This document shows, in pieces, positions 37,196 through 47,576 of a stretch of 64,000 nt of DNA. The translations under genes and the position numbers were made by a program. Numbering within the stretch: position 1 is the stretch's first letter; each line of letters opens with the position of its first letter. The notes under the pieces were generated by a model, which made no database searches, had not been told where the DNA came from, and was given only the letters and a program-made list of their open reading frames with translations. The stretch spans positions 372,001-436,000 of the forward strand of contig NZ_VWWJ01000003.1 of assembly GCF_011753055.1 (NCBI RefSeq). The letters are read 5' to 3'. The DNA comes from Burkholderia sp. Ax-1719. Lineage in GTDB: Bacteria; Pseudomonadota; Gammaproteobacteria; Burkholderiales; Burkholderiaceae.

Positions 37196-37801
37196 GTGAG
37201 CCGCGTGAGCTTTCTCTACGAGCACGTTCCCCAAGTCTTCGCCCGCTACGTGACTGCGCCGACAGACACCGGCATGCGCATCCAGGCCGCGCCGCGCATC
37301 GTCGTGCTCGGCATTGGCAACGAGCAATGGGGCGACGCCGGCTTCGGCATGCGCGCGATCGAGCGCCTGAAGGCCGGCTGGCAATGCGCGCCACACGTCG
37401 AGTTCGTGGCGGGCGGCATCGAAGGACGCGCGCTGTTGCCGCTGGTGGAGGCGGCGCAGCGCATGATCGTCTTCAACGCCGCCGATTTCGGCTGCGCGCC
37501 CGGCACGCTGTGTGTGCGCGACGGCGACGACGCCATCCGCTATCTGGGCACGCGTCCATTCAATCTGCATCAGATGGATTTCGCCGATACCTTCGCCTGC
37601 GCGCAGCTCAAAGGCTGCTATCCGCGCGAACTGGTGGTGGTCGGCGTGCAGCCGCTCGCGCTCGACGATTATGGCCAGGGGCTGCGCCCTGCCGTGAGCG
37701 CCCAGCTCGATCCGGCCATCGCCATCGCCTGCCGCTGGCTGCGTCGCTGGCATGCCCGGCCGCGCCCGCGCCTGCCGAGCGAGAGCGCCCCCACCCGCTG
37801 A
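37196..37801 (+). CDS. Hydrogenase maturation protease homologue with altered metal ligands
   Basis: 201 residues in the HyaD/HybD/HoxM family: VVLGIGNEQWGDAGFG, GGIEGRALLPLVEAAQRM, NLHQMDFADTFA and ELVVVGVQPLALDDYG all line up with nickel-sensing proteases that trim hydrogenase large subunits. Two of the three metal ligands differ. The family glutamate (DEGFG; E16 in HybD) is alanine here (A48), and the aspartate (D62) is asparagine (N94); the histidine is kept (H125). No hydrogenase genes are in the window. It may be a non-proteolytic relative. Start uncertain: GTG at 37196 or 37205, or ATG near 37274. An FNR-type box lies upstream. Confidence 0.8.
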   Translation: MSRVSFLYEHVPQVFARYVTAPTDTGMRIQAAPRIVVLGIGNEQWGDAGFGMRAIERLKAGWQCAPHVEFVAGGIEGRALLPLVEAAQRMIVFNAADFGCAPGTLCVRDGDDAIRYLGTRPFNLHQMDFADTFACAQLKGCYPRELVVVGVQPLALDDYGQGLRPAVSAQLDPAIAIACRWLRRWHARPRPRLPSESAPTR

Positions 37802-37946
37802 AACCGGCCGCGCGCCGGGCCATTGCGCGCGGTTGCGCGCCGCTCCCTCCTCATTGATCCGGCTTTACGCGGGTTCGCCCGCGTTGCCCGCCGCCGTTGC
37901 GCTGCACTATCCTCGACTCTCCAGTCAGCCCGGGAGGATGGACGCC

Positions 37947-39839
37947 ATGCGCTACCGCGACTTTCACCGTGAGTCGATCGAACAGCCCGAGGAATTCTGG
38001 CGTCGCGAAGCCGCGCGCATCCACTGGGACACGCCGTTCGACAGCGTGCTCGACCGCTCGAATCCGCCATTTGCGCGCTGGTTCACGGGCGGGCGCACCA
38101 ATCTCTGCTTTAACGCCGTCGACCGCCATCTGGCCTCGCGCGCCCAGCAGCACGCCCTCGTCTACGTCTCGACCGAAACCGGCATCGAGCGCCGCTACAC
38201 CTATGCCGACCTGCATGCCGAAGTGAACCGCATGGCTGCCGTGATGCGTTCACTGGGCGTCAAACGCGGCGAGCGCGTGCTGATCTATCTGCCGATGATT
38301 CCCGAAGCCGTTTTTGCGATGCTCGCCTGCGCGCGGCTCGGCGCGATCCATTCGGTCGTGTTCGGCGGCTTCGCGGCGCCAAGCCTTGCGGCACGTATCG
38401 ACGACGCCAAACCCGTGCTGCTGGTCGCCGCCGACGCGGGTGCGCGCGGCGGCAAGGTGATCGACTACACGCCGCTGGTGGATGAAGCGATGGCGCGGGC
38501 AGAGTTCGCGCCGCCCAAGGTGCTGCTGATCGACCGCCAGCTTGCGCCGGAGCGCTTCGATGCGCCCTATCTGGTGCACTACGAACCGTTGCGCGAGCAG
38601 TTCCACGACGCACATGTGCCGTGCGAATGGCTCGAATCGAACGAACCGTCCTACATCCTCTACACCTCCGGCACGACCGGCAAGCCCAAGGGCGTACAGC
38701 GCGACGTGGGCGGCTACGCGGTGGCGCTCGCGGCATCGATGGAATACATCTTCGAGGGCCGCGCGGGCGGCACCCTGTTCACGGCCTCCGACATCGGCTG
38801 GGTGGTCGGGCACAGCTACATCATCTACGCGCCGCTGCTCGCGGGCATGACCACGGTGATGTACGAAGGCACACCGATTCGCCCCGATGGCGGCGTCTGG
38901 TGGCGTCTGGTCGAGCAGCACAAGATCAATCTGATGTTCACCGCGCCCACGGCGATCCGCGTGCTCAAGAAACAGGATCCGGCGCTGCTGCGCGCCGCCG
39001 ATCTCTCCAGCCTGCGCACGCTGTTCCTTGCGGGCGAACCGCTCGACGAACCCACTGCCACATGGATTTCAGAGGCCATCGGCAAGCCCGTCGTCGATAA
39101 CTACTGGCAGACCGAAACCGGCTGGCCGATGCTGGCGATCCAGCGCGGCGTGGAAGATCTGCCGCAGAAGCTCGGCTCGCCGGGCGTGCCCTGCTACGGC
39201 TACGACCTCGTGCTGCGCGACGAGCACACGGGCGAGCCCTGCGCGAGCGGCACGAAAGGCGTGATCACGCTGAGCTATCCGTTGCCGCCGGGCTGCATGC
39301 AAACCGTGTGGGGCGACGACGCGCGCTTCGTGAAAACGTACTGGGAAAGCGTGCCGGGCCAGCAGGTCTACTCGACGTTCGACTGGGGCGTGCAGGACGC
39401 AAACGGCTATGTGACGATCCTCGGGCGCACCGATGACGTCATCAACGTGGCGGGGCATCGGCTGGGCACGCGCGAGATCGAGGAAGCGATTTCCTCGCAC
39501 GCGTCGGTCGCTGAAGTCGCGGTGGTGGGCGTGAACGACGCCGTCAAGGGTCAGGCCGCGCTGGCCTTCGTGGTGCTGCGCGACGCGTCAGCCGCCGCCG
39601 ATCCACAAGCGGCCGACAAACTTGCCGCCGCGATCGCATCGACCGTAGATCGCCAGCTTGGCGCCATCGGCCGCCCGGCGCGCGTGCATTTCGTGCCGAT
39701 GCTGCCGAAAACGCGCTCCGGCAAGCTCTTGCGCCGCGCGATTGCCGCGCTCGCGGAAGGCCGCGAGCCGGGCGAGTTGCCGACCATCGAGGACGCCAGC
39801 GCGTTGCAGGCGATCCGCGAGGCGGTCGGCAAAGGTTGA
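37947..39839 (+). CDS. prpE: Propionyl-CoA/acetyl-CoA synthetase (AMP-forming)
   Basis: Activates propionate (or acetate) to the acyl-CoA through an acyl-adenylate. The 630-residue product has the AMP-binding loop YTSGTTGKPKG (from Y239), the ACS motif region DNYWQTETGWP and the C-terminal catalytic lysine K593 in KTRSGKLLRR. Length and overall sequence fit PrpE (628 in E. coli) better than Acs. GGGAGG is nine bases before the chosen ATG; the ATG three codons upstream is too close to it. It follows the HybD-like gene by 145 bases and may share its low-oxygen control. No prpBCD genes adjoin. Confidence 0.9.
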   Translation: MRYRDFHRESIEQPEEFWRREAARIHWDTPFDSVLDRSNPPFARWFTGGRTNLCFNAVDRHLASRAQQHALVYVSTETGIERRYTYADLHAEVNRMAAVMRSLGVKRGERVLIYLPMIPEAVFAMLACARLGAIHSVVFGGFAAPSLAARIDDAKPVLLVAADAGARGGKVIDYTPLVDEAMARAEFAPPKVLLIDRQLAPERFDAPYLVHYEPLREQFHDAHVPCEWLESNEPSYILYTSGTTGKPKGVQRDVGGYAVALAASMEYIFEGRAGGTLFTASDIGWVVGHSYIIYAPLLAGMTTVMYEGTPIRPDGGVWWRLVEQHKINLMFTAPTAIRVLKKQDPALLRAADLSSLRTLFLAGEPLDEPTATWISEAIGKPVVDNYWQTETGWPMLAIQRGVEDLPQKLGSPGVPCYGYDLVLRDEHTGEPCASGTKGVITLSYPLPPGCMQTVWGDDARFVKTYWESVPGQQVYSTFDWGVQDANGYVTILGRTDDVINVAGHRLGTREIEEAISSHASVAEVAVVGVNDAVKGQAALAFVVLRDASAAADPQAADKLAAAIASTVDRQLGAIGRPARVHFVPMLPKTRSGKLLRRAIAALAEGREPGELPTIEDASALQAIREAVGKG

Positions 39840-39843
39840 ACGC

Positions 39844-40638
39844 TTAGGCGCGCGCGCCGTAGGCGGCCAGGAAGCGGCGCAGGATGCCGGTGGAATACGT
39901 CCCGGCGATATCGACGAGGAACGACGAGAACGAGACGCTGGCGTGCTCGTCGGCGGTATCGGAAATCGTGCGCACCACGGCGCACGGCACGCCGTACTCG
40001 TAGCAGACCTGGGCGATCGCGGCGCCTTCCATTTCCACGGCCAGCGCGTCGGGCAAGGCAGCGCGCAGCGCGCTCACCGCCGCCGCGCTCGCCACGAACT
40101 GATCGCCGCTGATGATGAGCCCGCGATGCACGCCCGGCAGCGCGTGTTCGAGGCGCGGCAACGCGCCCTTGAAGTGCGCCGACAGCGCCGCGCCCTCTTC
40201 GGCGACAAAACGCTCGCAGGCTACGGTCAGTGCATCCGTGAGCGCGCGATCGGCGGCGAAGCGCGCGCGGCCGAGCAACGGAATCTCGTGACGCGGAAAC
40301 AGCGGCTCGGCGTTCATGTCGTGCTGGAGCAGCGTTTCGCCGACCACCACATCGCCCACATGGACGTTTTCGCCCACGCCGCCCGCCACGCCAGTGAAGA
40401 CGATCGCCTCGACATCGAAGACGTGAATCAGGGCGCTAGCCGTCGCGGCCGCCGCCACTTTGCCCACACGCGCCAGCGTCACGACGCAGGGCACGCCGTG
40501 CACCGTGCCGAGGTGGTAATCGCGCTGGCCGAAGGTGCGCGTTTCGACGCCTGATTCGGCCTGCATGGCCGCGATCAGGTCGCCGAGTTCCTGCGGCAAG
40601 GCCGCGAGCACGCCGAGCCGGCGCGTGGTGCTGTTCAT
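39844..40638 (-). CDS. mtnN: 5'-methylthioadenosine/S-adenosylhomocysteine nucleosidase
   Basis: Removes adenine from MTA, SAH and 5'-deoxyadenosine, clearing by-products of polyamine synthesis, methylation and radical-SAM chemistry. The 264-residue protein shows the family features LAALPQELGDL at the N-terminus, GETLLQHDMNA, and EMEGAAIAQVCYEYGVPCAV followed by RTISDTAD, with the catalytic aspartate in SDTAD. It is about 30 residues longer than the E. coli enzyme. It converges on prpE with only four bases between stop codons and lies 53 bases downstream of uvrD. Confidence 0.92.
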   Translation of the reverse strand: MNSTTRRLGVLAALPQELGDLIAAMQAESGVETRTFGQRDYHLGTVHGVPCVVTLARVGKVAAAATASALIHVFDVEAIVFTGVAGGVGENVHVGDVVVGETLLQHDMNAEPLFPRHEIPLLGRARFAADRALTDALTVACERFVAEEGAALSAHFKGALPRLEHALPGVHRGLIISGDQFVASAAAVSALRAALPDALAVEMEGAAIAQVCYEYGVPCAVVRTISDTADEHASVSFSSFLVDIAGTYSTGILRRFLAAYGARA

Positions 40639-40691
40639 CTTCGAAATCCCCGTTTGAATGCTGGCGACTACTAGCGACTGGTGGCGTGGTC

Positions 40692-43076
40692 TTAATCGAC
40701 CGCCTGCAGCTTCGCCACCGCCAGCGCGAGCCACTTTTCGCCGTGGCGCTTGAAGCGCACCTGCGCCTTGGCGTCGGTGCCGCTGCCTTCGAGCGCCGTG
40801 ATCTTGCCTTCGCCGAACTTGGTGTGGAACACGTCCTGTCCCACGCGGAAGCCCGCTTCGGCGGCGCGCTGTTCGTTGGCGAAATTCGGCAGCGGGGTTT
40901 TATCGGCGACATAGGCGTCGCGATCGCGCGAACCGCCACCGCTTTTCCCTTCACCACCGCCGTTGCCGCCGCGCGAGAACCAGTCGCGGCCCCAGCCGGC
41001 GTTATCGGCGCGTCCGCCCCAGCGTGCGCCCGCCTCGACCTTCGGCGTGAGCCACTTGAGGGTTTCCGCCGGCAGTTCGTCGAAGAAGCGCGAACGCACG
41101 TTGTAGCGCGTCTGACCGTGCAACAGGCGGCTTTGCGCGAACGACAGATAGAGCCGTTCCTTGGCGCGCGTGATCGCCACATACATCAGGCGGCGTTCTT
41201 CTTCGAGGCCGTCGGTTTCCATCGCGCTGTTTTCGTGCGGGAACAGGCCTTCTTCCAGACCGGTGATGAAGACCGCCGAAAACTCCAGACCCTTGGCCGC
41301 GTGCACCGTCATCAGTTGCACGGCGTCCTGACCCGCCTGTGCCTGGTTGTCGCCCGCTTCCAGCGAGGCATGCGAGAGGAAGCCCGCCAGCGGCGTCATG
41401 ACGTCGGGGTTTTGCGCCGGATCGGTGATTGCGGCAGCGTCGAGCACTTCGATCTCGCCGTCCTGCGAAACGATCTCTGGCGCGCGCGTCGCGCCGGGAC
41501 GCAGCGGAATCGAGCGCGCCGGCGTATCGAGGCCGTAGCCCTGCTCGCTCACAAACGCCGTCGCCGCGTTCACCAGTTCCTGCAAGTTCTCCAGACGATC
41601 CTGGCCTTCGCGCTCGCCCTGATAAAACTCGGCGAGACCGCTCATGCGCACGGTGTACTCGACGGTTTCCGGCAGGCTCATCTGCGCGGTTTCGGCGCGC
41701 ATTTTTGCGACCAGATTGGCGAACGAACCGAGCGTCGTGCCCGCCTTGCCCGTCACATAGGGAATCGCCGCCGCCATCGAACAGTTGTACAGACGCGCCG
41801 CGTCCGCCAGTTGTTCGATCGAACGCGCACCGATGCCGCGCGCCGGGAAGTTCACCACGCGCGAGAACGCCGTATCGTCGTTCGGGTTGTCGATCAGGCG
41901 CAGATACGCGAGCGCGTGCTTGACTTCCTGACGCTCGAAGAAGCGCAGACCGCCATACACCTTGTACGGAATCCCGCCGTTGACGAGCGTGTGCTCGATC
42001 GTGCGCGACTGCGCATTGCTGCGATACAGAATCGCGATTTCATGCCGCGCGAGACCCTGCGCGATCAGCGCGCGAATTTCCTCGACGATAAAACCGGCTT
42101 CCTGCGAATCGGTGGCCGCCTCGTAGACGCGCACCGGTTCGCCGTGGCCCGCGTCGGTGCGCAGGTTTTTGCCCAGACGCCTCGAATTATGCGAAATCAG
42201 GTGATTCGCGGTATCGAGAATATGACCATGCGAGCGGTAGTTCTGCTCCAGCTTGATCATGTGCTTGACGCGGAATTCGGTCTCGAAATCGCGCATATTG
42301 CCCACGTTCGCGCCGCGGAACGCGTAGATCGACTGGTCGTCGTCGCCCACCGCGAAGATCGCGTTGCCCGGACCCGCCAGCAGCTTGAGCCATGCGTACT
42401 GGAGCTTGTTGGTGTCCTGAAACTCGTCGACGAGGATGTCGCGAAAGCGCGCCTGATAGTGCGCACGCAGCGGCGGGTTATAGGCCAGCAGCTCGTAGCA
42501 GCGCAGCAGCAGTTCGGCGAAATCCACCACGCCTTCGCGCTGGCATTGCTGGTCGTAGGCCTCGTACAGCTCGACGAACTTGCGGTTGAAGTCGTCCGTG
42601 ACGTCGACGTCCTTCGGACGCAGCCCCTGTTCCTTCGCGTTGTTGATGAAGTACTGGAGGTTCTTCGCCGGGTATTTTTCGTCGTCGACGTTCAGGCCCT
42701 TCATCAGACGCTTGATGGCCGAAAGCTGGTCGGCGGTGTCGAGAATCTGGAACGTCTGCGGCAGGCCGGCGTCGCGGAAATGCGCGCGGAGCATGCGGTT
42801 GCACAGCCCGTGGAAGGTGCCGATCCACATGCCGCGCGTGTCGATGGGCATCATCGCCTGCAGGCGCGCCGTCATTTCGCGCGCGGCCTTGTTCGTGAAG
42901 GTCACGGCGAGGATCGTCATCGGCGACGCGAGGCCCTGCTGGATCAGCCACGCGATGCGCGTGATCAGCACGCGCGTCTTGCCGCTGCCGGCCCCGGCCA
43001 GAATGAGTGCCGGTTCGTTGGGCAACGTGACGGCGGCGTGTTGTTCGGGGTTCAGATTGGCGAGCAGTTCTGGCAT
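40692..43076 (-). CDS. uvrD: UvrD/Rep-family DNA helicase
   Basis: 3'-5' helicase for nucleotide excision and mismatch repair, displacing UvrC and incised strands. The 794-residue protein has all SF1 motifs: Walker A AGAGSGKT (27-34), VTFTNKAAREM (Ia), DEFQDTN (II), GDDDQSIYAFRGA (III), QNYRSH (IV) and TVHAAKGLEF (V), with a C-terminal tail ending in a Tudor-like segment (VGQDVFHTKFGEGKITALEG) typical of PcrA/UvrD. A TATAAT on the minus strand lies about 30 bases upstream of its ATG. Confidence 0.95.
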   Translation of the reverse strand: MPELLANLNPEQHAAVTLPNEPALILAGAGSGKTRVLITRIAWLIQQGLASPMTILAVTFTNKAAREMTARLQAMMPIDTRGMWIGTFHGLCNRMLRAHFRDAGLPQTFQILDTADQLSAIKRLMKGLNVDDEKYPAKNLQYFINNAKEQGLRPKDVDVTDDFNRKFVELYEAYDQQCQREGVVDFAELLLRCYELLAYNPPLRAHYQARFRDILVDEFQDTNKLQYAWLKLLAGPGNAIFAVGDDDQSIYAFRGANVGNMRDFETEFRVKHMIKLEQNYRSHGHILDTANHLISHNSRRLGKNLRTDAGHGEPVRVYEAATDSQEAGFIVEEIRALIAQGLARHEIAILYRSNAQSRTIEHTLVNGGIPYKVYGGLRFFERQEVKHALAYLRLIDNPNDDTAFSRVVNFPARGIGARSIEQLADAARLYNCSMAAAIPYVTGKAGTTLGSFANLVAKMRAETAQMSLPETVEYTVRMSGLAEFYQGEREGQDRLENLQELVNAATAFVSEQGYGLDTPARSIPLRPGATRAPEIVSQDGEIEVLDAAAITDPAQNPDVMTPLAGFLSHASLEAGDNQAQAGQDAVQLMTVHAAKGLEFSAVFITGLEEGLFPHENSAMETDGLEEERRLMYVAITRAKERLYLSFAQSRLLHGQTRYNVRSRFFDELPAETLKWLTPKVEAGARWGGRADNAGWGRDWFSRGGNGGGEGKSGGGSRDRDAYVADKTPLPNFANEQRAAEAGFRVGQDVFHTKFGEGKITALEGSGTDAKAQVRFKRHGEKWLALAVAKLQAVD

Positions 43077-43104
43077 GGGGCGGCGGAATTCAGATTAGTG
43101 CGCC

Positions 43105-43110
43105 ATTATA
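43105..43110 (-). promoter_or_regulatory. Candidate -10 element of uvrD
   Basis: Perfect TATAAT on the minus strand, 29 bases before the uvrD ATG. No good -35 lies at 16-18 bases (TTGTCA is 20 bases away), so the call rests on the -10 and its position. Confidence 0.35.
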
Positions 43111-43203
43111 AATGGCGATGGCGTCACGGCTGACAAGGGCATGCACGCGCCTGTATACAGGGACGCACGAGGGAAGCGCGCCGCGACACCCCTCGCTACC
43201 CCT

Positions 43204-43209
43204 TATAAT
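43204..43209 (+). promoter_or_regulatory. Candidate -10 element of valS
   Basis: Perfect TATAAT on the plus strand, 39 bases before the valS ATG in the 172-base divergent region with uvrD. The matching -35 position is GC-rich and poor. Confidence 0.35.
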
Positions 43210-43248
43210 CGAACGTTTTACGCATCCTTTTTTCGGCAGATTCCACCC

Positions 43249-46116
43249 ATGAGCGACAGCACGCTAGCGAAAAGCTTCGAGCCCCAGACCATCGAGGCCC
43301 ACTGGGGCCCGGAATGGGAGCGTCGAGGCTACGCCGCCGCGACCTTCGAGCCCGGCCGCAAGAACTTCTCGATCCAGTTGCCGCCGCCCAACGTCACCGG
43401 CACGCTGCACATGGGCCATGCGTTCAACCAGACGATCATGGACGGCCTCACGCGCTATCACCGCATGCTCGGCGAAAACACGCTGTGGGTGCCGGGCACC
43501 GACCACGCCGGTATCGCCACGCAGATCGTGGTGGAGCGCCAGCTCGACGCGCAGAAAGTCTCGCGCCACGACCTCGGCCGCGAAAAGTTCGTCGAACGCG
43601 TGTGGGAATGGAAGCAGCAGTCCGGCTCGACCATCACGGGCCAGGTGCGCCGTCTGGGCGCGTCGATCGACTGGTCGCGCGAATACTTCACGATGGACGA
43701 CAAGATGTCGACCGCCGTGCGCGATGTGTTCGTGCGTCTCTACGATCAGGGCCTGATCTATCGCGGCAAGCGCCTCGTGAACTGGGACCCGGTGCTGGGC
43801 ACCGCCGTCTCCGATCTCGAAGTGGTGAGCGAAGAAGAAGCCGGCAATCTCTGGCATCTGCGCTACCCGCTCGCTGACGGCTCCGGCCACCTGACGGTCG
43901 CCACGACGCGCCCGGAAACCATGCTTGGCGACACCGCCGTGATGGTGCATCCGGAAGACGAGCGTTACGCGCACCTGATCGGCAAGATGGTCAAGCTGCC
44001 GCTGACGGACCGAGAGATCCCCATCATCGCCGACGAATATGTCGACCGCGAGTTCGGCACGGGTGTGGTCAAGGTCACGCCGGCGCACGACTTCAACGAC
44101 TATGCGGTCGGCCAGCGCCACGGCCTGCCGATGATCGAGATCCTGACGCTCGACGCCAAGGTCAACGACAACGCGCCTGAAAAGTACCGCGGCCTGGATC
44201 GTTTCGAGGCGCGCAAGCAGGTGGTGGCCGACTTCGAAGCGATCGGCCTGCTGGATTCGGTGCAGCCGCACAAGCTGATGGTGCCGCGCGGCGACCGCAC
44301 GGGCGTCGTGATCGAGCCGATGCTGACCGACCAGTGGTTCGTGGCGATGAGCAAGCCGGCGCCGGAAGGCACCTTCAACCCGGGCAAGTCGATCACCGAA
44401 ACTTCGCTCGACGTGGTGCGCAACGGCCAGATCAAGTTCGTGCCGGAAAACTGGACCACCACGTATTACCAGTGGCTGGAAAACATCCAGGACTGGTGTA
44501 TCTCGCGCCAGCTGTGGTGGGGCCACCAGATCCCGGCGTGGTACGGCGAAAACGGCGAAATCTTCGTCGCGAAGAGCGAGGAAGAAGCGCGCGCCAAGGC
44601 CGACGCCGCAGGCTACACCGGCGCGCTCAAGCGCGACGAAGACGTGCTCGACACGTGGTTCTCGTCGGCGCTGGTGCCGTTCTCGTCGCTCGGCTGGCCC
44701 GAAAAGACGCCGGAACTGGAGGCGTTCCTGCCCTCTTCCGTGCTGGTGACTGGCTTCGACATCATCTTCTTCTGGGTGGCGCGCATGGTCATGATGACCA
44801 CGCACTTCACCGGTCAGGTGCCGTTCGAGACGGTCTACGTGCACGGCCTCGTGCGCGACGCCGAAGGCCAGAAGATGTCGAAGAGCAAGGGCAACACGCT
44901 CGACCCGATCGACATCGTCGACGGCATCGACCTGGAAACGCTGGTCGGCAAGCGCACCACGGGCCTGATGAACCCGAAGCAAGCCGCCACCATCGAAAAG
45001 AAGACGCGCAAGGAATTCCCGGACGGCATCCCCGCGTTCGGCACCGACGCGCTGCGCTTCACGATGGCGTCGATGGCCACGCTCGGCCGCAACGTCAACT
45101 TCGACCTCGCGCGCTGCGAAGGCTATCGCAACTTCTGCAACAAGCTCTGGAACGCCACCCGTTTCGTGCTGATGAACTGCGAAGGCCACGATTGCGGCTT
45201 CTCGAAGCCGGGTGACTGCCAGCCGGGCGATTGCGGCCCGGGCGGCTACACGGACTTTTCGCAGGCCGACCGCTGGATCGTCTCGCAGCTCCAGCGCGTG
45301 GAAGCCGACGTCGCCAAGGGATTTGCCGACTATCGCTTCGACAATGTGGCCAATGCCATTTACAAGTTCGTCTGGGATGAATACTGTGACTGGTATCTGG
45401 AACTGGCGAAGGTACAGATCCAGACCGGTACGCCGGAGCAGCAGCGCGCCACGCGCCGCACGCTGCTGCGCGTGCTGGAAACCGTCCTGCGCCTCGCGCA
45501 CCCGGTGATTCCGTTCATCACCGAAGCGCTGTGGCAAAAGGTGGCGCCGCTGACCGACGCTTACCCCGCAGGCAAGACCGAAGGCGAAGTGTCGATCATG
45601 ACGCAGGCCTACCCGGTCGCCGAACAGAAGAAGATCGACGAAGCTGCCGAACAGTGGGCTAACGACCTGAAGGCCGTGATCGATGCGTGCCGCAACCTGC
45701 GCGGCGAGATGAACCTCTCGCCCGCAACCAAAGTGCCGCTGCTGGTCACGGGCAACGCCGAGCGCCTCACCTCGTTCGCGCCCTATGCAAAGGCGCTGGC
45801 GAAGCTCTCGGAAGTGCAGGTTATCGCCGACGAAGCGGCGCTCGACGCGGCCTCGGCGGGCGCGCCGGTTGCTATCGTAGGGACGGACAAGCTCGTGCTG
45901 AAGGTCGAAATCGACGTCGCAGCCGAACGCGAACGCCTCTCGAAGGAAATCGCGCGTCTGTCAAATGAAGTGACAAAGTGCAACGCAAAGCTGGGAAATG
46001 ACAGTTTTGTAGCAAAAGCGCCGCCTGCTGTGGTTGAACAAGAGCAGAAACGACTGGCAGAATTCCAGGCAACGCTGGGCAAGCTCGCCGCGCAACTCGC
46101 GCGGCTGCCTGCCTGA
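43249..46116 (+). CDS. valS: Valyl-tRNA synthetase
   Basis: Class I synthetase charging tRNA-Val, with editing of Thr and 2-aminobutyrate in its CP1 domain. The 955-residue protein has the HIGH-type motif HMGH (54-57), KMSKS at 542-546, the editing segment with [17 protein letters not shown], the anticodon-binding domain and the C-terminal coiled coil (about 885-955) unique to ValRS. The start [19 protein letters not shown] is the family N-terminus; upstream in-frame codons are not supported. galU follows after 65 bases. Confidence 0.97.
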   Translation: MSDSTLAKSFEPQTIEAHWGPEWERRGYAAATFEPGRKNFSIQLPPPNVTGTLHMGHAFNQTIMDGLTRYHRMLGENTLWVPGTDHAGIATQIVVERQLDAQKVSRHDLGREKFVERVWEWKQQSGSTITGQVRRLGASIDWSREYFTMDDKMSTAVRDVFVRLYDQGLIYRGKRLVNWDPVLGTAVSDLEVVSEEEAGNLWHLRYPLADGSGHLTVATTRPETMLGDTAVMVHPEDERYAHLIGKMVKLPLTDREIPIIADEYVDREFGTGVVKVTPAHDFNDYAVGQRHGLPMIEILTLDAKVNDNAPEKYRGLDRFEARKQVVADFEAIGLLDSVQPHKLMVPRGDRTGVVIEPMLTDQWFVAMSKPAPEGTFNPGKSITETSLDVVRNGQIKFVPENWTTTYYQWLENIQDWCISRQLWWGHQIPAWYGENGEIFVAKSEEEARAKADAAGYTGALKRDEDVLDTWFSSALVPFSSLGWPEKTPELEAFLPSSVLVTGFDIIFFWVARMVMMTTHFTGQVPFETVYVHGLVRDAEGQKMSKSKGNTLDPIDIVDGIDLETLVGKRTTGLMNPKQAATIEKKTRKEFPDGIPAFGTDALRFTMASMATLGRNVNFDLARCEGYRNFCNKLWNATRFVLMNCEGHDCGFSKPGDCQPGDCGPGGYTDFSQADRWIVSQLQRVEADVAKGFADYRFDNVANAIYKFVWDEYCDWYLELAKVQIQTGTPEQQRATRRTLLRVLETVLRLAHPVIPFITEALWQKVAPLTDAYPAGKTEGEVSIMTQAYPVAEQKKIDEAAEQWANDLKAVIDACRNLRGEMNLSPATKVPLLVTGNAERLTSFAPYAKALAKLSEVQVIADEAALDAASAGAPVAIVGTDKLVLKVEIDVAAERERLSKEIARLSNEVTKCNAKLGNDSFVAKAPPAVVEQEQKRLAEFQATLGKLAAQLARLPA

Positions 46117-46181
46117 ATCGGCTAAGGTGAGGTCTGGCGGCGCGCGCGGCGCCAGACCCCAAGAGGACCAGGACAACAGAC

Positions 46182-47063
46182 ATGCTAAAAGTTACCAAAG
46201 CGGTATTCCCGGTGGCGGGCCTCGGCACGCGCTTCCTTCCGGCAACGAAGGCCAGCCCGAAGGAAATGCTGCCGGTCGTCGACAAGCCGCTGATCCAGTA
46301 CGCGGTGGAAGAGGCCGTGGCGGCGGGCATCACGGAGATGATTTTCGTGACGGGCCGCAGCAAGCGCGCGATCGAGGACCACTTCGACAAGTCCTACGAG
46401 ATCGAGGCCGAACTCGAAGCACGCGGCAAGGCAAAGCTGCTCGAGCTGGTCCGCAACATCAAGCCGAACAACGTGGACTGCTTCTACGTGCGCCAGCCGG
46501 AAGCGCTGGGCCTCGGCCACGCGGTCCTGTGCGCGGAAAAGCTGGTGGGCGACAACCCGTTCGCCGTCATCCTCGCGGACGACCTGCTGTACGGCACGCC
46601 GCCCGTGATGAAGCAGATGGTCGAGGTGTTCGACCACTACCATAGCTCGGTGCTGGGCGTGGAAGAGATTCCGCCTTCGGAAACGCGCTCGTACGGCATC
46701 GTCGACGGCAAGGAGTGGGAAGACTCGATCGTCAAACTGTCCGGCATCGTCGAAAAGCCGGCGCCGGAAGTCGCGCCGTCGAATCTGGGCGTGGTGGGCC
46801 GCTATGTGCTGAAGCCGCGTATTTTCGACCACCTGCGCGCGCTCAAGCCGGGCGCGGGCGGCGAACTGCAGCTCACGGACGCGATCCAGTCGCTGCTCGC
46901 CGATGAACAGGTGCTGGCGTACAAGTATCACGGTACGCGTTTCGACTGCGGCAGCAAGCTCGGCTACCTCAAGGCGACGGTGGAATTCGCGCTGCGCCAC
47001 CCGGAAGTCGCCGACGACTTCCAGGAATATCTGCGTACGCGCAACCCGGTGCTGGAAGGCTAA
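46182..47063 (+). CDS. galU: UTP-glucose-1-phosphate uridylyltransferase
   Basis: Makes UDP-glucose from UTP and glucose-1-phosphate for LPS, exopolysaccharide and trehalose synthesis. The 293-residue protein shows the nucleotide-binding [46 protein letters not shown] with the metal-binding aspartates, and [19 protein letters not shown] near the end. Ribosome site AAGAGGACC is a little distant. A perfect terminator follows 25 bases after the stop. Confidence 0.96.
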   Translation: MLKVTKAVFPVAGLGTRFLPATKASPKEMLPVVDKPLIQYAVEEAVAAGITEMIFVTGRSKRAIEDHFDKSYEIEAELEARGKAKLLELVRNIKPNNVDCFYVRQPEALGLGHAVLCAEKLVGDNPFAVILADDLLYGTPPVMKQMVEVFDHYHSSVLGVEEIPPSETRSYGIVDGKEWEDSIVKLSGIVEKPAPEVAPSNLGVVGRYVLKPRIFDHLRALKPGAGGELQLTDAIQSLLADEQVLAYKYHGTRFDCGSKLGYLKATVEFALRHPEVADDFQEYLRTRNPVLEG

Positions 47064-47088
47064 AGACGCCGTTTAGCTTCCGTAACGA

Positions 47089-47122
47089 AAAAAGCCCGCA
47101 ATTGTAAAATTGCGGGCTTTTT
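47089..47122 (+). terminator. Bidirectional terminator between galU and tusA-like gene
   Basis: AAAAAGCCCGCAATT and AATTGCGGGCTTTTT form a perfect 15-bp stem with a GTAA loop. A runs on one side and T runs on the other allow termination of both galU (plus) and the convergent TusA-like gene (minus). Confidence 0.9.
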
Positions 47123-47179
47123 CATGCGCTGCGAATTCTTGAATTCAAAAACCGGGGTGAAATCCGGCGTCGAATCGCT

Positions 47180-47413
47180 TCAGCGGCGGCGCATCAGAAA
47201 CACGAACGTCTTGTCCTGCTGGGTGCTCTCGACGATCTCGTTGCCGGTCTGTTTTGCGAACGCCGCGAAATCGCGCTGCGAGCCGGGATCGGTGGCGAGA
47301 ACCTTGAGTATCTGGCCGCTTTCCATATCGGCCAGCGCCTTCTTGGCGCGCAGGATCGGCAGCGGGCAAGTCAGCCCGCGCGCATCCACTTCCTTGTGAA
47401 CCTGAATCTGCAT
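47180..47413 (-). CDS. TusA/SirA-family sulfur-carrier protein
   Basis: 77 residues, full length for the family, with the CPxP motif: DARGLTCPLPILRAKKAL, where C16 is the expected persulfide-carrying cysteine. TusA passes sulfur for tRNA 2-thiouridine and molybdenum cofactor synthesis. Many genomes have several paralogues, so this may be TusA itself or a YedF-like relative. It stands alone, convergent to galU. Confidence 0.88.
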   Translation of the reverse strand: MQIQVHKEVDARGLTCPLPILRAKKALADMESGQILKVLATDPGSQRDFAAFAKQTGNEIVESTQQDKTFVFLMRRR

Positions 47414-47576
47414 CGGGGTTGGATCCTTCGGTGGCGCGCCGTCGATCGTGTGGCTTCACGAAGCGTGGCGGCGCTGTGCATCTGTTCGGTACGTCAGATA
47501 ACAGCGATTTTACCGCAGCCACGCCGCGCCCCGCTTGCCTCGATCCCGCGCGCTCCCTTCACACGCCCCGTCAGCC

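Noticed and set aside
37196..39839. Hydrogenase or hydrogenase-accessory operon
   Set aside because: Only one protease-like gene is present; the next gene is an acyl-CoA synthetase and no hyp, hox or hup genes adjoin.
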